Source of the DNA: JABGQS01 sp963674545
GTDB lineage: Bacteria > Bacillota > Clostridia > Christensenellales > SZUA-584
DNA length: 64,000 bases
Direction of reading: 5' to 3'
Assembly: GCA_963674545.2 (NCBI GenBank)
Contig: CAXXFB010000001.1
Span: 372,001 to 436,000 of the forward strand
Shown here: positions 9,421-16,989 of the stretch, piece by piece
Position numbering within the stretch: the first letter of the stretch is position 1
Layout: each line of letters opens with the position of its first letter
The notes under the pieces: model-generated
Told to the model about the DNA's origin: nothing
What the model saw: only the letters and a program-made list of their open reading frames with translations
Databases searched by the model: none
Made by a program: the position numbers and the translations under genes

Positions 9421-10371
9421 ATGAGTTACCAAGCTACGGTTCTAAGTATAATTATCGCAGCGCCCGGAGATACCAAAAGCGCAACAAGAGTAATATTTAA
9501 AGCTATCCGTAACTGGAACGCAAAAAACGCAAAAAGGTACGGAGTTATTCTGCAGCCAGAAAAATTTGACGTAAGCTCAATTACTGATAAAAAGGGGGCT
9601 GCACAAAAAAGTGAGATAGAAATGTTACTCAATGATTGTGATATGTTAGCAGGAGCTTTTTGGACAAGAACAGGAAAAACTTCTGATGTTAAAAAAATAT
9701 GCTTCCCTGATATTTTGGATGAACATATAAACAGCGGTAAACCTTTGTTGCTGTTCTTTTCAACTCATCCAATAATAGATGATTCTGCAAACGCAATGCA
9801 ATATAAAAAGTTTAATGAGTTTAAAGAGAAGTGCAGAGCGAAAAATGTATTCGAAACTTATGACGACATTGATGAGCTTAAAGACAAGGTTAAAGCTTCA
9901 CTTGAGCAATTCTTTAGTGAAGAAAGATTCTTGGTCGCAGAGGATTCTGAGATTGAAACTGAACCTGAGATTGAAATTGAAGCTGAGGCTAATATTGGAA
10001 CTGAACCTGATATAAAGCAGGAACCCGAAGTAATGGCGCAGGCGCCAGTTGCTATGATGCAGCCGCCGAAAATAAAAGACAAGCCAAAAGAAGAGGTGAA
10101 AATCCCGACTCTATCCGAGAACGCGGCAACACTTCTTAGAGAAGCCGTAAAAGATGCTAAGACTCTTATAATAAGAAGACGCAAGATAAGCGATACCGTT
10201 ATTATGGCAAACGAAAAGAACTTTGTTGAAAACAACGATATGGTAGATATCATAAGGTGGGAAGCAGCTATAAGAGAGCTTGAGTATAAAGGGCTTATAG
10301 AGGATATAAATCACGGCGGTGAGTATTATAAACTGACCGGTGAAGGCAAGCGGGTTGCAAAGCTGATATAA
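9421..10371 (+). CDS. DUF4062-like domain protein with acidic linker and winged-helix-like C-terminus
   Basis: The 316-residue protein has three parts. Residues 1-~160 resemble the N-terminal domain often labelled DUF4062 or its relatives: an early strand then APGDTKSA, LLNDCDMLAGAFWTRTGK, then HINSGKPLLLFFS and a Q-x-x-x-F-x-x-FK-x-x-C segment. Such domains recur in STAND-ATPase and conflict-type proteins. Residues ~170-230 form an acidic, Glu/Pro-rich linker with imperfect repeats of an ETEPEI-like unit. Residues ~232-316 look like a winged helix, ending in KLTGEGKRVAKLI. The start is ATG 9421 with GGAG upstream. No enzymatic residues can be assigned with confidence. A stress or defence role is only an inference from the domain family. 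Confidence 0.65.
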   Translation: MSYQATVLSIIIAAPGDTKSATRVIFKAIRNWNAKNAKRYGVILQPEKFDVSSITDKKGAAQKSEIEMLLNDCDMLAGAFWTRTGKTSDVKKICFPDILDEHINSGKPLLLFFSTHPIIDDSANAMQYKKFNEFKEKCRAKNVFETYDDIDELKDKVKASLEQFFSEERFLVAEDSEIETEPEIEIEAEANIGTEPDIKQEPEVMAQAPVAMMQPPKIKDKPKEEVKIPTLSENAATLLREAVKDAKTLIIRRRKISDTVIMANEKNFVENNDMVDIIRWEAAIRELEYKGLIEDINHGGEYYKLTGEGKRVAKLI

Positions 10372-10385
10372 CTTTGATTTTATAA

Positions 10386-10417
10386 AAGCCCGCATTTTAA
10401 TCTTGCAGTGCGGGCTT
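10386..10417. terminator. Bidirectional hairpin terminator
   Basis: AAGCCCGCA (10386-10394) pairs with TGCGGGCTT (10409-10417) around a 14-base loop. It lies between the converging DUF4062-like and Dabb genes. The U tract is weak on the plus strand (TCAGTTTATTT) and moderate on the minus strand. Confidence 0.6.
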
Positions 10418-10421
10418 CAGT

Positions 10422-10736
10422 TTATTTATATAGTTCGATGTATGAGTTCAATACAAGAACATCGTCCCACATATGCTTATTCTTATTAATGAATTCCCTA
10501 TGTTTTTCATGAAAATAATATTTTTCAAGCGTTTTCTCGGATTCAAATGTCACGCAATGCATACAGTCATAATCTGCTGTCGGTTCATATCCGACTTTAA
10601 ATGTTTTGCCTGCAGAATAGTCAATGATACCAGATATGGTTTTTGACAGCTGCTGGAACATTTTCATATGCTGATCGATTTCCTCCAGCTTTGCTTTTTC
10701 TTTAAATTTAAAAAATACCACATGGTTTACAGCCAT
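10422..10736 (-). CDS. Dabb (stress-responsive A/B barrel) domain protein
   Basis: The 104-residue protein starts MAVNHVVFFKFK and contains the Dabb pattern of a dimeric ferredoxin-like alpha/beta barrel: HVVFFKF, then G-x-x-F-x-x-Y-x-x-TADYDCMHCVTFESEKTLEKYYFHEKHREFI. Members are small and often of unknown catalytic role; some act on polyketides. ATG 10736 follows the phosphofructokinase stop by 5 bases, with AGAGAGG placed inside the end of that gene. A frame open to 10781 exists but lies inside the neighbour. It is probably co-transcribed with the phosphofructokinase gene. Confidence 0.85.
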   Translation of the reverse strand: MAVNHVVFFKFKEKAKLEEIDQHMKMFQQLSKTISGIIDYSAGKTFKVGYEPTADYDCMHCVTFESEKTLEKYYFHEKHREFINKNKHMWDDVLVLNSYIELYK

Positions 10737-10741
10737 ATTAG

Positions 10742-12028
10742 TTATACCTCTCTCATCCTGCACGGAACGTAATACGGGCATTTTTTATCTATGAATTTAA
10801 TATCCAAACGCGCAAAACGCTGCAATCCATTTTCAATAGGGATATCCGGCCAGCTGTCGCCAATTAGCGGCTGAGCATATTTTATGAAATCGTCCGTTAC
10901 GTCAATACCGCTGTCCGCTATCCATGAATCGGGAAGATACCTGGCAGAGTTTGCGACTGTTAACAGATCTACTTTATCATAGTACGGTTTATATATATCA
11001 CTATTTTCACGAAGTATTGTTGACATATAACCTGTGCCGTCTTTGATGGCTATATCAACAGCGTGTTTGCCGACTTCGTATGCTTCCTCTATATCTACCT
11101 TTGAAGCGTATATTGAGCAGTCACGCTGCATAACGCCTACCTGCTGACACGTTGCCTGTCCACGAACGGGAAGACCGTGCCGGTTAAGATAGTTCGTTAC
11201 CTGCTGTACTGCCGTCGATTCACTTGCACCGTATTCAATATGGCCGAAGCCGTCTCGGCGTGCGCCGAGTTCACCGGCATCATATCCTTCATTTACGACA
11301 AGTATGACTCTTCCGTCACGCTTTAGCTGCTCGTTTACGTTATCGGCAAGCTCCTCTATCGTTTTTTTAGCTTCTGCAAAGTATAGTTGGAGCGGAAATC
11401 TTCTTTCAGGATCTGCAAGCCGTGAAGCTGCAGTTATCCAGCCGGAAGAACGTCCCATCGCCTGATGTATGCTTACGCACTCTGAGATGCCAATTGCACG
11501 GCTTTCCTCCTCTATGTTCTGCATATTCATTGCCCAGTACCTTGCTGCGCTGCCATATCCGGGCGTGTGGTCGATAATCGTGAATTCATCGTCACCAACA
11601 TCGTTATCGATAGTCTTCGGGACACCTGCAACTATTATATCATGGCCTTCTTCATGAGCGAGTCTCGATACCTGCGCTGCTGTATCCATGGAATCGTTGC
11701 CGCCTATGTAGAAGAAATATCCTATATCATGTGCAAGAAGGACATCTACTATCCTCTGAAAATCTTCTTCCTGACCTTCTTTTAGCTTATATCTGCATGT
11801 TCCTATTGAACCGGATGCCGGTGTTGTTTTAAGTAACCGCAGTTCTTTATTGTCCTGCTTTCCTATATCTATCAGCTCTTCATAAAGCACTCCTTCAATA
11901 CCGTGCCAAGCTGCGTAGATATTGCCTATGTCATCACAGTCCCTGCAGGCGTCTATAACGCCGAGAAGCGAAGAGTTGATTACAGGTGACGGACCGCCGG
12001 ACTGAGCTACCAATGCATTTTTCTTCAT
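10742..12028 (-). CDS. pfp: 6-phosphofructokinase, probable pyrophosphate-dependent type
   Basis: The 428-residue protein belongs to the phosphofructokinase family, which phosphorylates fructose 6-phosphate to the 1,6-bisphosphate in glycolysis. It carries GGPSPVINSS at the N-terminus, GGNDS at residues 109-113 and PKTIDND at 137-143. In the family, Lys in PKTIDND and Asp at the position equivalent to E. coli Gly104 indicate use of pyrophosphate rather than ATP, which would make the step reversible. Asn111 replaces the Asp normally preceding that position in the GGDGS/GGDDS block. Length and insertions fit the long bacterial PFP-like class. GGGAG precedes the ATG. Pyrophosphate use is inferred, not shown. 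Confidence 0.9.
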   Translation of the reverse strand: MKKNALVAQSGGPSPVINSSLLGVIDACRDCDDIGNIYAAWHGIEGVLYEELIDIGKQDNKELRLLKTTPASGSIGTCRYKLKEGQEEDFQRIVDVLLAHDIGYFFYIGGNDSMDTAAQVSRLAHEEGHDIIVAGVPKTIDNDVGDDEFTIIDHTPGYGSAARYWAMNMQNIEEESRAIGISECVSIHQAMGRSSGWITAASRLADPERRFPLQLYFAEAKKTIEELADNVNEQLKRDGRVILVVNEGYDAGELGARRDGFGHIEYGASESTAVQQVTNYLNRHGLPVRGQATCQQVGVMQRDCSIYASKVDIEEAYEVGKHAVDIAIKDGTGYMSTILRENSDIYKPYYDKVDLLTVANSARYLPDSWIADSGIDVTDDFIKYAQPLIGDSWPDIPIENGLQRFARLDIKFIDKKCPYYVPCRMREV

Positions 12029-12052
12029 ATTAATTCTCCCATGCTATTTTAA

Positions 12053-12075
12053 AAACCGCACCTTAGATGCGGTTT
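12053..12075 (-). terminator. Hairpin between the FNT channel gene and pfp
   Basis: AAACCGCA and TGCGGTTT form an 8-bp stem with a 7-base loop, followed on the minus strand by TTTTTAAAATAG. It fits an intrinsic terminator for the formate/nitrite channel gene. Because the pfp promoter lies just upstream, it would also form the first bases of the pfp transcript. Confidence 0.75.
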
Positions 12076-12083
12076 ATAGTAAG

Positions 12084-12111
12084 ATTATAACATAAAGTAC
12101 ATGTATATCAA
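12084..12111 (-). promoter_or_regulatory. Promoter for pfp, overlapping the FNT stop codon
   Basis: The minus strand has TTGATA (12111-12106), a 16-base spacer and TATAAT (12089-12084). The -35 overlaps the stop codon of the channel gene at 12108. The predicted start, about 12077, is directly at the base of the hairpin at 12053-12075. Confidence 0.65.
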
Positions 12112-12893
12112 TCACCGGTTTTCGGCTTTTTATCTCTAGACATGCGAATCAACTTGTTTATGCCTGTCACTATTACTGCGCCGCCAATAATGTTTCCAAT
12201 AGTTACCCACAGAAGGTTGTAGCCTATACCTGAAATAGTTATATCTGCGCCAAGCATGTACGACGTGAAAAGATAAAACATATTTGCTATTATATGCTCT
12301 GTTCCACTAAGTACGAAAACTGTGATTATAAACCAAAGCGTCACTATTTTTGCCATTATGTTGTTCATAGCATAAGCTGTCCACACGCCTGTGCAAACTA
12401 TTATATTACATAGTATTGCGCTGAAAAGCAGCTGTGATATCGACATAGTCGTTTTAACTTCCGCTGTATGGATTATTTTATTCGTCATGGCTTCGTTGAA
12501 TATTCCGCTTTGTGCAGTAATCCAGCTTATGAATATCATTCCGATAAAGTTTGCAATCCATACAAGAGCAAGGATCTTCAGCACTTTTAACAGTGAATAC
12601 TGCCGGTCATAGAAGCCCATGATCATCATAGTATCGCTTGTAAACAGCTCTGAGCCCAGCATAAGTATAGCTATTATGCCCACAGGGAATATTGCTGAAG
12701 CGAGAAACACACCAACACCCGGGTCCGTCGCAAGAGCTGCCACTTTAAAGTATCCGATTGCACCAAGAGCTATGAATATGCCGGCTAAGATGCCCTGCAG
12801 CAAAAGGACATGCAGTTTCTTGTTGATCTTGTCTTTACCACACGCTACAACATAATCGGATGTTTCCTGAATCGTTTTTATATCGCCTGCCAA
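12108..12893 (-). CDS. Formate/nitrite transporter family channel
   Basis: The 261-residue membrane protein has six predicted helices and the FNT family signatures LLQGILAGIFIALGA in helix 1 and GSELFTSDTMMI in helix 2/loop. FNT channels pass formate, nitrite or hydrosulfide. In an anaerobe with 2-oxoacid metabolism formate or a similar small acid is likely, but specificity cannot be read from the sequence. The start is TTG 12893, with AGAGG seven bases upstream; the nearby ATG at 12898 is out of frame. The gene has its own promoter and terminator. Confidence 0.9.
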   Translation of the reverse strand: MAGDIKTIQETSDYVVACGKDKINKKLHVLLLQGILAGIFIALGAIGYFKVAALATDPGVGVFLASAIFPVGIIAILMLGSELFTSDTMMIMGFYDRQYSLLKVLKILALVWIANFIGMIFISWITAQSGIFNEAMTNKIIHTAEVKTTMSISQLLFSAILCNIIVCTGVWTAYAMNNIMAKIVTLWFIITVFVLSGTEHIIANMFYLFTSYMLGADITISGIGYNLLWVTIGNIIGGAVIVTGINKLIRMSRDKKPKTGD

Positions 12894-12935
12894 AACATTA
12901 CCTCTCTTTTTCTGATTTTTTCGTATCGACTTTGA

Positions 12936-12964
12936 ATATTATATTAATGTTATTTAATTGTCAA
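12936..12964 (-). promoter_or_regulatory. Promoter for the FNT channel gene
   Basis: A perfect TTGACA (12964-12959) is followed after 17 bases by TAATAT (12941-12936); a TATAAT register with a 15-base spacer overlaps it. The leader would be about 40 bases. Confidence 0.65.
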
Positions 12965-12989
12965 TCGATTATGAATAATTATAAAAAAT

Positions 12990-13016
12990 CAGCGGAAACA
13001 GCTTTCGTCTCCGCTG
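12990..13016 (-). terminator. Terminator of the 2-oxoacid dehydrogenase operon
   Basis: CAGCGGA (12990-12996) pairs with TCCGCTG (13010-13016). On the minus strand the stem is followed by ATTTTTTATAA. It lies 44 bases past the E1 stop codon. Confidence 0.75.
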
Positions 13017-13059
13017 AAATTTAAGGAAAAATGTTTGAAATATATGTTAGCACCAAGTG

Positions 13060-15531
13060 CTATACACCTTTTTTATTGTTTTCAAGCTGCTCAAGCTCTG
13101 TATAGTTCTTCTTCGGAGTGTATCCTTCGATAGGTGCAATTTTTTCGTGATATGCATCTACCATCCAGAAAGGCTGCGGGAAGAAGTGATCTTCAAGCTC
13201 GTGTGCCGGTGTTATCCAGTTCATTGCGCCAACTACTACAGGAGGAGCATCAAGATAGTCGAATGCAAGCTCTGTCATATTGCGGGCAAAGTCATTGAGG
13301 TGAGAACCACGTTCACATGCGTCGCCAGTTATAATGATCTTGCCTGTCTTCTTTACAGACTCTATAACCTTTTCATAGTTGAACGGAACAAGACTTCTTG
13401 CGTCTATTATTTCAGCGCTTATTCCGAGCTCTGCAAACATATCAGCAGCTTCAAGAGCTCTGTAGAGCGTAGCGCCGACTGAAAGAATCGTTACATCTGT
13501 TCCTTCACGTTTTACGTCCGGGTCTCCAAGCTCAACTTCGTAATACTCAGTCGGAACGCCGCCCTCGTGGAACTGTTCGCCAACATCATATATCCTCTGG
13601 CTTTCGAGGAAGATGACCGGGTCTGTGCCGTTAAGAGCAGAGTTCATTAGACCTTTTGCATCGTATGGTGTAGCCGGGAAAACAACTTTTAGGCCAGGTA
13701 TATGTGTACAAAGAGCCGACCAGTCCTGAGAATGTTGTGCACCGTATTTGCTTCCGACCGACATACGCAGAACACATGGCATCTTCAGTATGCCTGCACT
13801 CATTGACTGCCACTTTGAAAGCTGATTGAAGACCTGGTCTCCTGCACGGCCAAGGAAGTCTGCATACATTAGCTCTGCAACGACTCTGCCGCCTGCCATA
13901 GCGTAACCTACGGCTGTACCGACTATAGCGCCTTCAGAAATCGGAGCGTTGAACAGGCGATGATACGGAAGAGCGTCTGCAAGGCCACGGTATACTGCGA
14001 AAGCACCGCCCCATTCTCTTACTTCTTCACCGTATGCAGTGAGTGTCGGATCTTCATAGTACTTGTCCATTATAGCTTCGAAGATGCCGTCACGAAGCTG
14101 ATACATCTTGTTCTTTGAAACAGGTTTGCCGTTTTCATCAACAGCGCTTCTTATCTTCTTGGATATCTGTTTTACCCTAGAGTTGTCTTCTTTCTTTTCC
14201 ATAACATCAGGTTCTCTAGTCTCGTCCATAGATTTTACTTTAGTATCAGAGAACATAATATCCGCTATAGCGTTAGGATTCTTATTTAAATCCATACGTG
14301 GAGATATCGTTTCATCTTTTGCAAGCTTTACTGCATTCAGTATGTCTGCTTTAACCTGAGCTTCAATCTTGTTAAGCTCTGCAGCGGTTGCTATCTTTGC
14401 TGCTTTTAACTCTTTTCCGAAAGTAATTATAGAATCTGCTTCTTTCCACATTTCGATCTCTTCTTTGGAGCGGTATGCGCTTGCATCCGACGGGCTGTGC
14501 CCGGAAATACGGTATGTGAGCACGTCGAGAAGAACAGGACCCTGTCTGTTTTCAAGTATCTCTCTCTTTCTCTTGTATGCATCTATAACAGCAAGCGGGT
14601 TGTATCCGTCTACACGTTCTGCAAACATCTGACTTGGTGTAACGCCAGCGCCCAGACGTGCAACTTCACGATATGCCATGGTTTCGCCGCATGTCTGTCC
14701 ACCCATGCCGTATGAGTTATTGAATATATTGAATATTATCGGAAGGCCGCCGTTGTGTTTCTCGTCCCATAGTCCTTTAAGCTGGTCCATAGCAGCAAAG
14801 TTCATTGCTTCGTATACAGGACCACAGCCTATTGAGCCGTCGCCGATATTGCAGACAACTATTCCGTCTTTGTCGTTTATCCTCTTGTAGAGAGCTGCTC
14901 CTGTTGCTATGTCTGCGCTGCCGCCGACTATAGCGTTGTTCGGGAATATGCCGAACGGTATGAAGAAAGCGTGCATAGAACCGCCTAGACCACGGTTGAA
15001 GCCTGTTTTTCTTGCCCATATCTCTGCCAGAGTACCATAGAGCAGGAACTCTTTAGCTATTTCTTTTACATCAGTTGCTTTTGTTGTCTTTTCTATAACT
15101 GCAAACGTTTCACCGCCGAAGAAATTCTTCATTATGTTCATAAGCTCTTCGTCGGGAAGCTGCGCAATAGCGGAAAGGCCTTTTGCAAGGATCTCGCCGT
15201 GGCTTCTATGAGAACCGAAGGTGTAGTCGTTTATACCAAGGCCGAACGCCTGACCAACGTATGCAGCTTCCTGGCCTATTCCAAGATGTGCAGGACCTGG
15301 ATGGTTGTATGCTACGCCTTCATATTCGCCTGTTGTTTTTATGAGGTTCAGCATTTCCTCGAATTCACGTATAATGAGCATATCGTGATACATCCGCAGG
15401 AATTCTTCTTTTGTAAAATTGTCCTTTTCGTCAGCAACCTTCTTTTGATATTTGTTCATATCGATATCGCTGAACGAAATGGTGCCGGGTTTTCTTATTT
15501 TAGCCGGGTCTACTACCAAACACTTTGTCAT
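13060..15531 (-). CDS. 2-oxoacid (pyruvate-type) dehydrogenase E1, alpha-beta fusion
   Basis: The 823-residue protein fuses both halves of a thiamine-diphosphate E1 dehydrogenase. Residues ~30-395 are the alpha half, with the ThDP motif GDGSIGCGPVYEAMNFAAM ending in NNSYGMGG and the phosphorylation-loop type segment YRISGHSPSD. A charged linker (~400-465) leads to the beta half, with TAYGEEVREWGGAF, GRVVAELMYADFLGRAGDQ and a C-terminal transketolase-type domain (GTDVTILSVGATLYRALEAA). It decarboxylates a 2-oxoacid and acylates the E2 lipoyl group. Pyruvate or acetoin is the likeliest substrate; branched-chain acids are not excluded. It is the last gene of the E2-E3-E1 operon and has AAGGAG upstream. 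Confidence 0.9.
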   Translation of the reverse strand: MTKCLVVDPAKIRKPGTISFSDIDMNKYQKKVADEKDNFTKEEFLRMYHDMLIIREFEEMLNLIKTTGEYEGVAYNHPGPAHLGIGQEAAYVGQAFGLGINDYTFGSHRSHGEILAKGLSAIAQLPDEELMNIMKNFFGGETFAVIEKTTKATDVKEIAKEFLLYGTLAEIWARKTGFNRGLGGSMHAFFIPFGIFPNNAIVGGSADIATGAALYKRINDKDGIVVCNIGDGSIGCGPVYEAMNFAAMDQLKGLWDEKHNGGLPIIFNIFNNSYGMGGQTCGETMAYREVARLGAGVTPSQMFAERVDGYNPLAVIDAYKRKREILENRQGPVLLDVLTYRISGHSPSDASAYRSKEEIEMWKEADSIITFGKELKAAKIATAAELNKIEAQVKADILNAVKLAKDETISPRMDLNKNPNAIADIMFSDTKVKSMDETREPDVMEKKEDNSRVKQISKKIRSAVDENGKPVSKNKMYQLRDGIFEAIMDKYYEDPTLTAYGEEVREWGGAFAVYRGLADALPYHRLFNAPISEGAIVGTAVGYAMAGGRVVAELMYADFLGRAGDQVFNQLSKWQSMSAGILKMPCVLRMSVGSKYGAQHSQDWSALCTHIPGLKVVFPATPYDAKGLMNSALNGTDPVIFLESQRIYDVGEQFHEGGVPTEYYEVELGDPDVKREGTDVTILSVGATLYRALEAADMFAELGISAEIIDARSLVPFNYEKVIESVKKTGKIIITGDACERGSHLNDFARNMTELAFDYLDAPPVVVGAMNWITPAHELEDHFFPQPFWMVDAYHEKIAPIEGYTPKKNYTELEQLENNKKGV

Positions 15532-15614
15532 TTTAATTTCTCCTTAATAAATTTATCTTTATGCCATTTGTTATTTTAAAATGGCATTTAATGTTGAATC
15601 GTTCTCTTCTTTAA

Positions 15615-16979
15615 CTACAGCTGGAATATCGCTTCTCTTAAAGCCTCGCTGACCGTCGGATGAGGGAACACAAGTTGTTTTATTTCGTCTATCGTCATTT
15701 CCTTTTCTATCATCAGGTCTGCGCCGTATATGATTTCTGATGCATAGTTGGCGATCATGTGTACGCCTATGAGTTTGTTCCACTTCTTATCTACAATCAG
15801 TTTAATGATTCCGTCTCCCCTGTCGTTCTCAGCAAGATAGCGGCCTGCATAGTTCATTGAAATACTCTTTTCGGCAAAATCTATGCCTTTTTCAGCTGCT
15901 TCCTTTGCAGTCATACCGACGCCTGCTACTTCCGGATTTGTATATATAACTGCCGGTATTGCAGAATATCTCATGGTGTCTTTTCCGCCGGTCATGTTAG
16001 TTACCGCAACTTCAGCTTCACGGTATGCAGTGTGTGCAAGGAGCGATTTGCCGTTTATGTCGCCTGCAGCGTATACGCCGGGTACGTTTGTCTGCATGTT
16101 TTTATCTGTCTTGACCGCACCGCGCTCAGTTATTACTCCAAGTGTTTCAAGGCCAAGTCCGTCACTCATCGGGCGTCTGCCTATAGAAAGAAGCACTTTG
16201 TCTGCCGAGATACTTTGGGCGTTTCCGTCTGCGTCTTTGTATTCGATATTTTTTGAAATTCCGGTTACCATGCAGCTTAGTTTAAAATCGATACCTTTCT
16301 TCTTTAAGTTCTTAAGAAGTATTGAAGATATATCTGCATCGATCGGACCACCAATAGAAGGCAGCATTTCAACGACAGTAACGTTAGCGCCTGCAGAGTT
16401 GAAATAGCTTGCCATCTCGAGACCGATGACACCCCCGCCGATAACGACGAGGTTCTCGGGAACAGTTTCAAGGTCGAGTATTTCTCTGCTTGTCAGCACA
16501 AATCCGCTTTCAATTGATTCCTTCAAGCCTGGGATCGGTGGAACTGCCGGAACGCTTCCAGCTGCAATAAGCAGCTTTTTACCTGTATAAACTTCTTTGC
16601 CATCAGTTACAGTATATCCATCTGCCGACTTGCCGGTTATCTTTGCTTCTGCGTCAATAACTGTTACTCCAGCGCCTTTAAGCGTTGCGGAAACTCCACT
16701 GACAAGAGTTTTAACGACTTTGTTTTTCCGGGTCACGACCGCTTTGTGGTCTATTTTTATTTCAGGCGTTACTACGCCGTACTTTTCTCCGTGCTCTGCA
16801 CTGTCTTTTATCTTTGCTGAATAGAGCAGCGTTTTTGTTGGTATGCAGCCTTCGTTAAGGCATACACCGCCGACGCTTCTCTTTTCAAAAAGCAGCGTTT
16901 TAAGACCGGCATGTCCTGCTCGTTCTGCTCCGAGATATCCTGCGGGTCCTCCGCCTATTACTATCAAATCATATATCAT
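15615..16979 (-). CDS. lpdA: Dihydrolipoyl dehydrogenase (E3)
   Basis: The 454-residue flavoprotein reoxidises dihydrolipoamide on E2 and passes electrons to NAD+. The FAD-binding GGGPAGY lies at residues 9-15, the redox-active disulfide CLNEGC (Cys40, Cys45) follows, the NAD fold begins at VVIGGGVIGLEMA, the second FAD contact is YAAGDINGKSLLAHTA, and the C-terminal FPHPTVSE holds the catalytic His-Glu pair. It has no N-terminal lipoyl domain, which fits the separate lipoyl-bearing E2 encoded 10 bases upstream. An 83-base gap separates it from E1. Confidence 0.97.
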   Translation of the reverse strand: MIYDLIVIGGGPAGYLGAERAGHAGLKTLLFEKRSVGGVCLNEGCIPTKTLLYSAKIKDSAEHGEKYGVVTPEIKIDHKAVVTRKNKVVKTLVSGVSATLKGAGVTVIDAEAKITGKSADGYTVTDGKEVYTGKKLLIAAGSVPAVPPIPGLKESIESGFVLTSREILDLETVPENLVVIGGGVIGLEMASYFNSAGANVTVVEMLPSIGGPIDADISSILLKNLKKKGIDFKLSCMVTGISKNIEYKDADGNAQSISADKVLLSIGRRPMSDGLGLETLGVITERGAVKTDKNMQTNVPGVYAAGDINGKSLLAHTAYREAEVAVTNMTGGKDTMRYSAIPAVIYTNPEVAGVGMTAKEAAEKGIDFAEKSISMNYAGRYLAENDRGDGIIKLIVDKKWNKLIGVHMIANYASEIIYGADLMIEKEMTIDEIKQLVFPHPTVSEALREAIFQL

Positions 16980-16989
16980 ATTAAGTCAC

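Noticed and set aside
8773..10371. DUF3788 and the DUF4062-like gene as a toxin-antitoxin pair
   Set aside because: The genes are divergent with separate promoters, their sizes do not fit, and neither resembles a known toxin or antitoxin.
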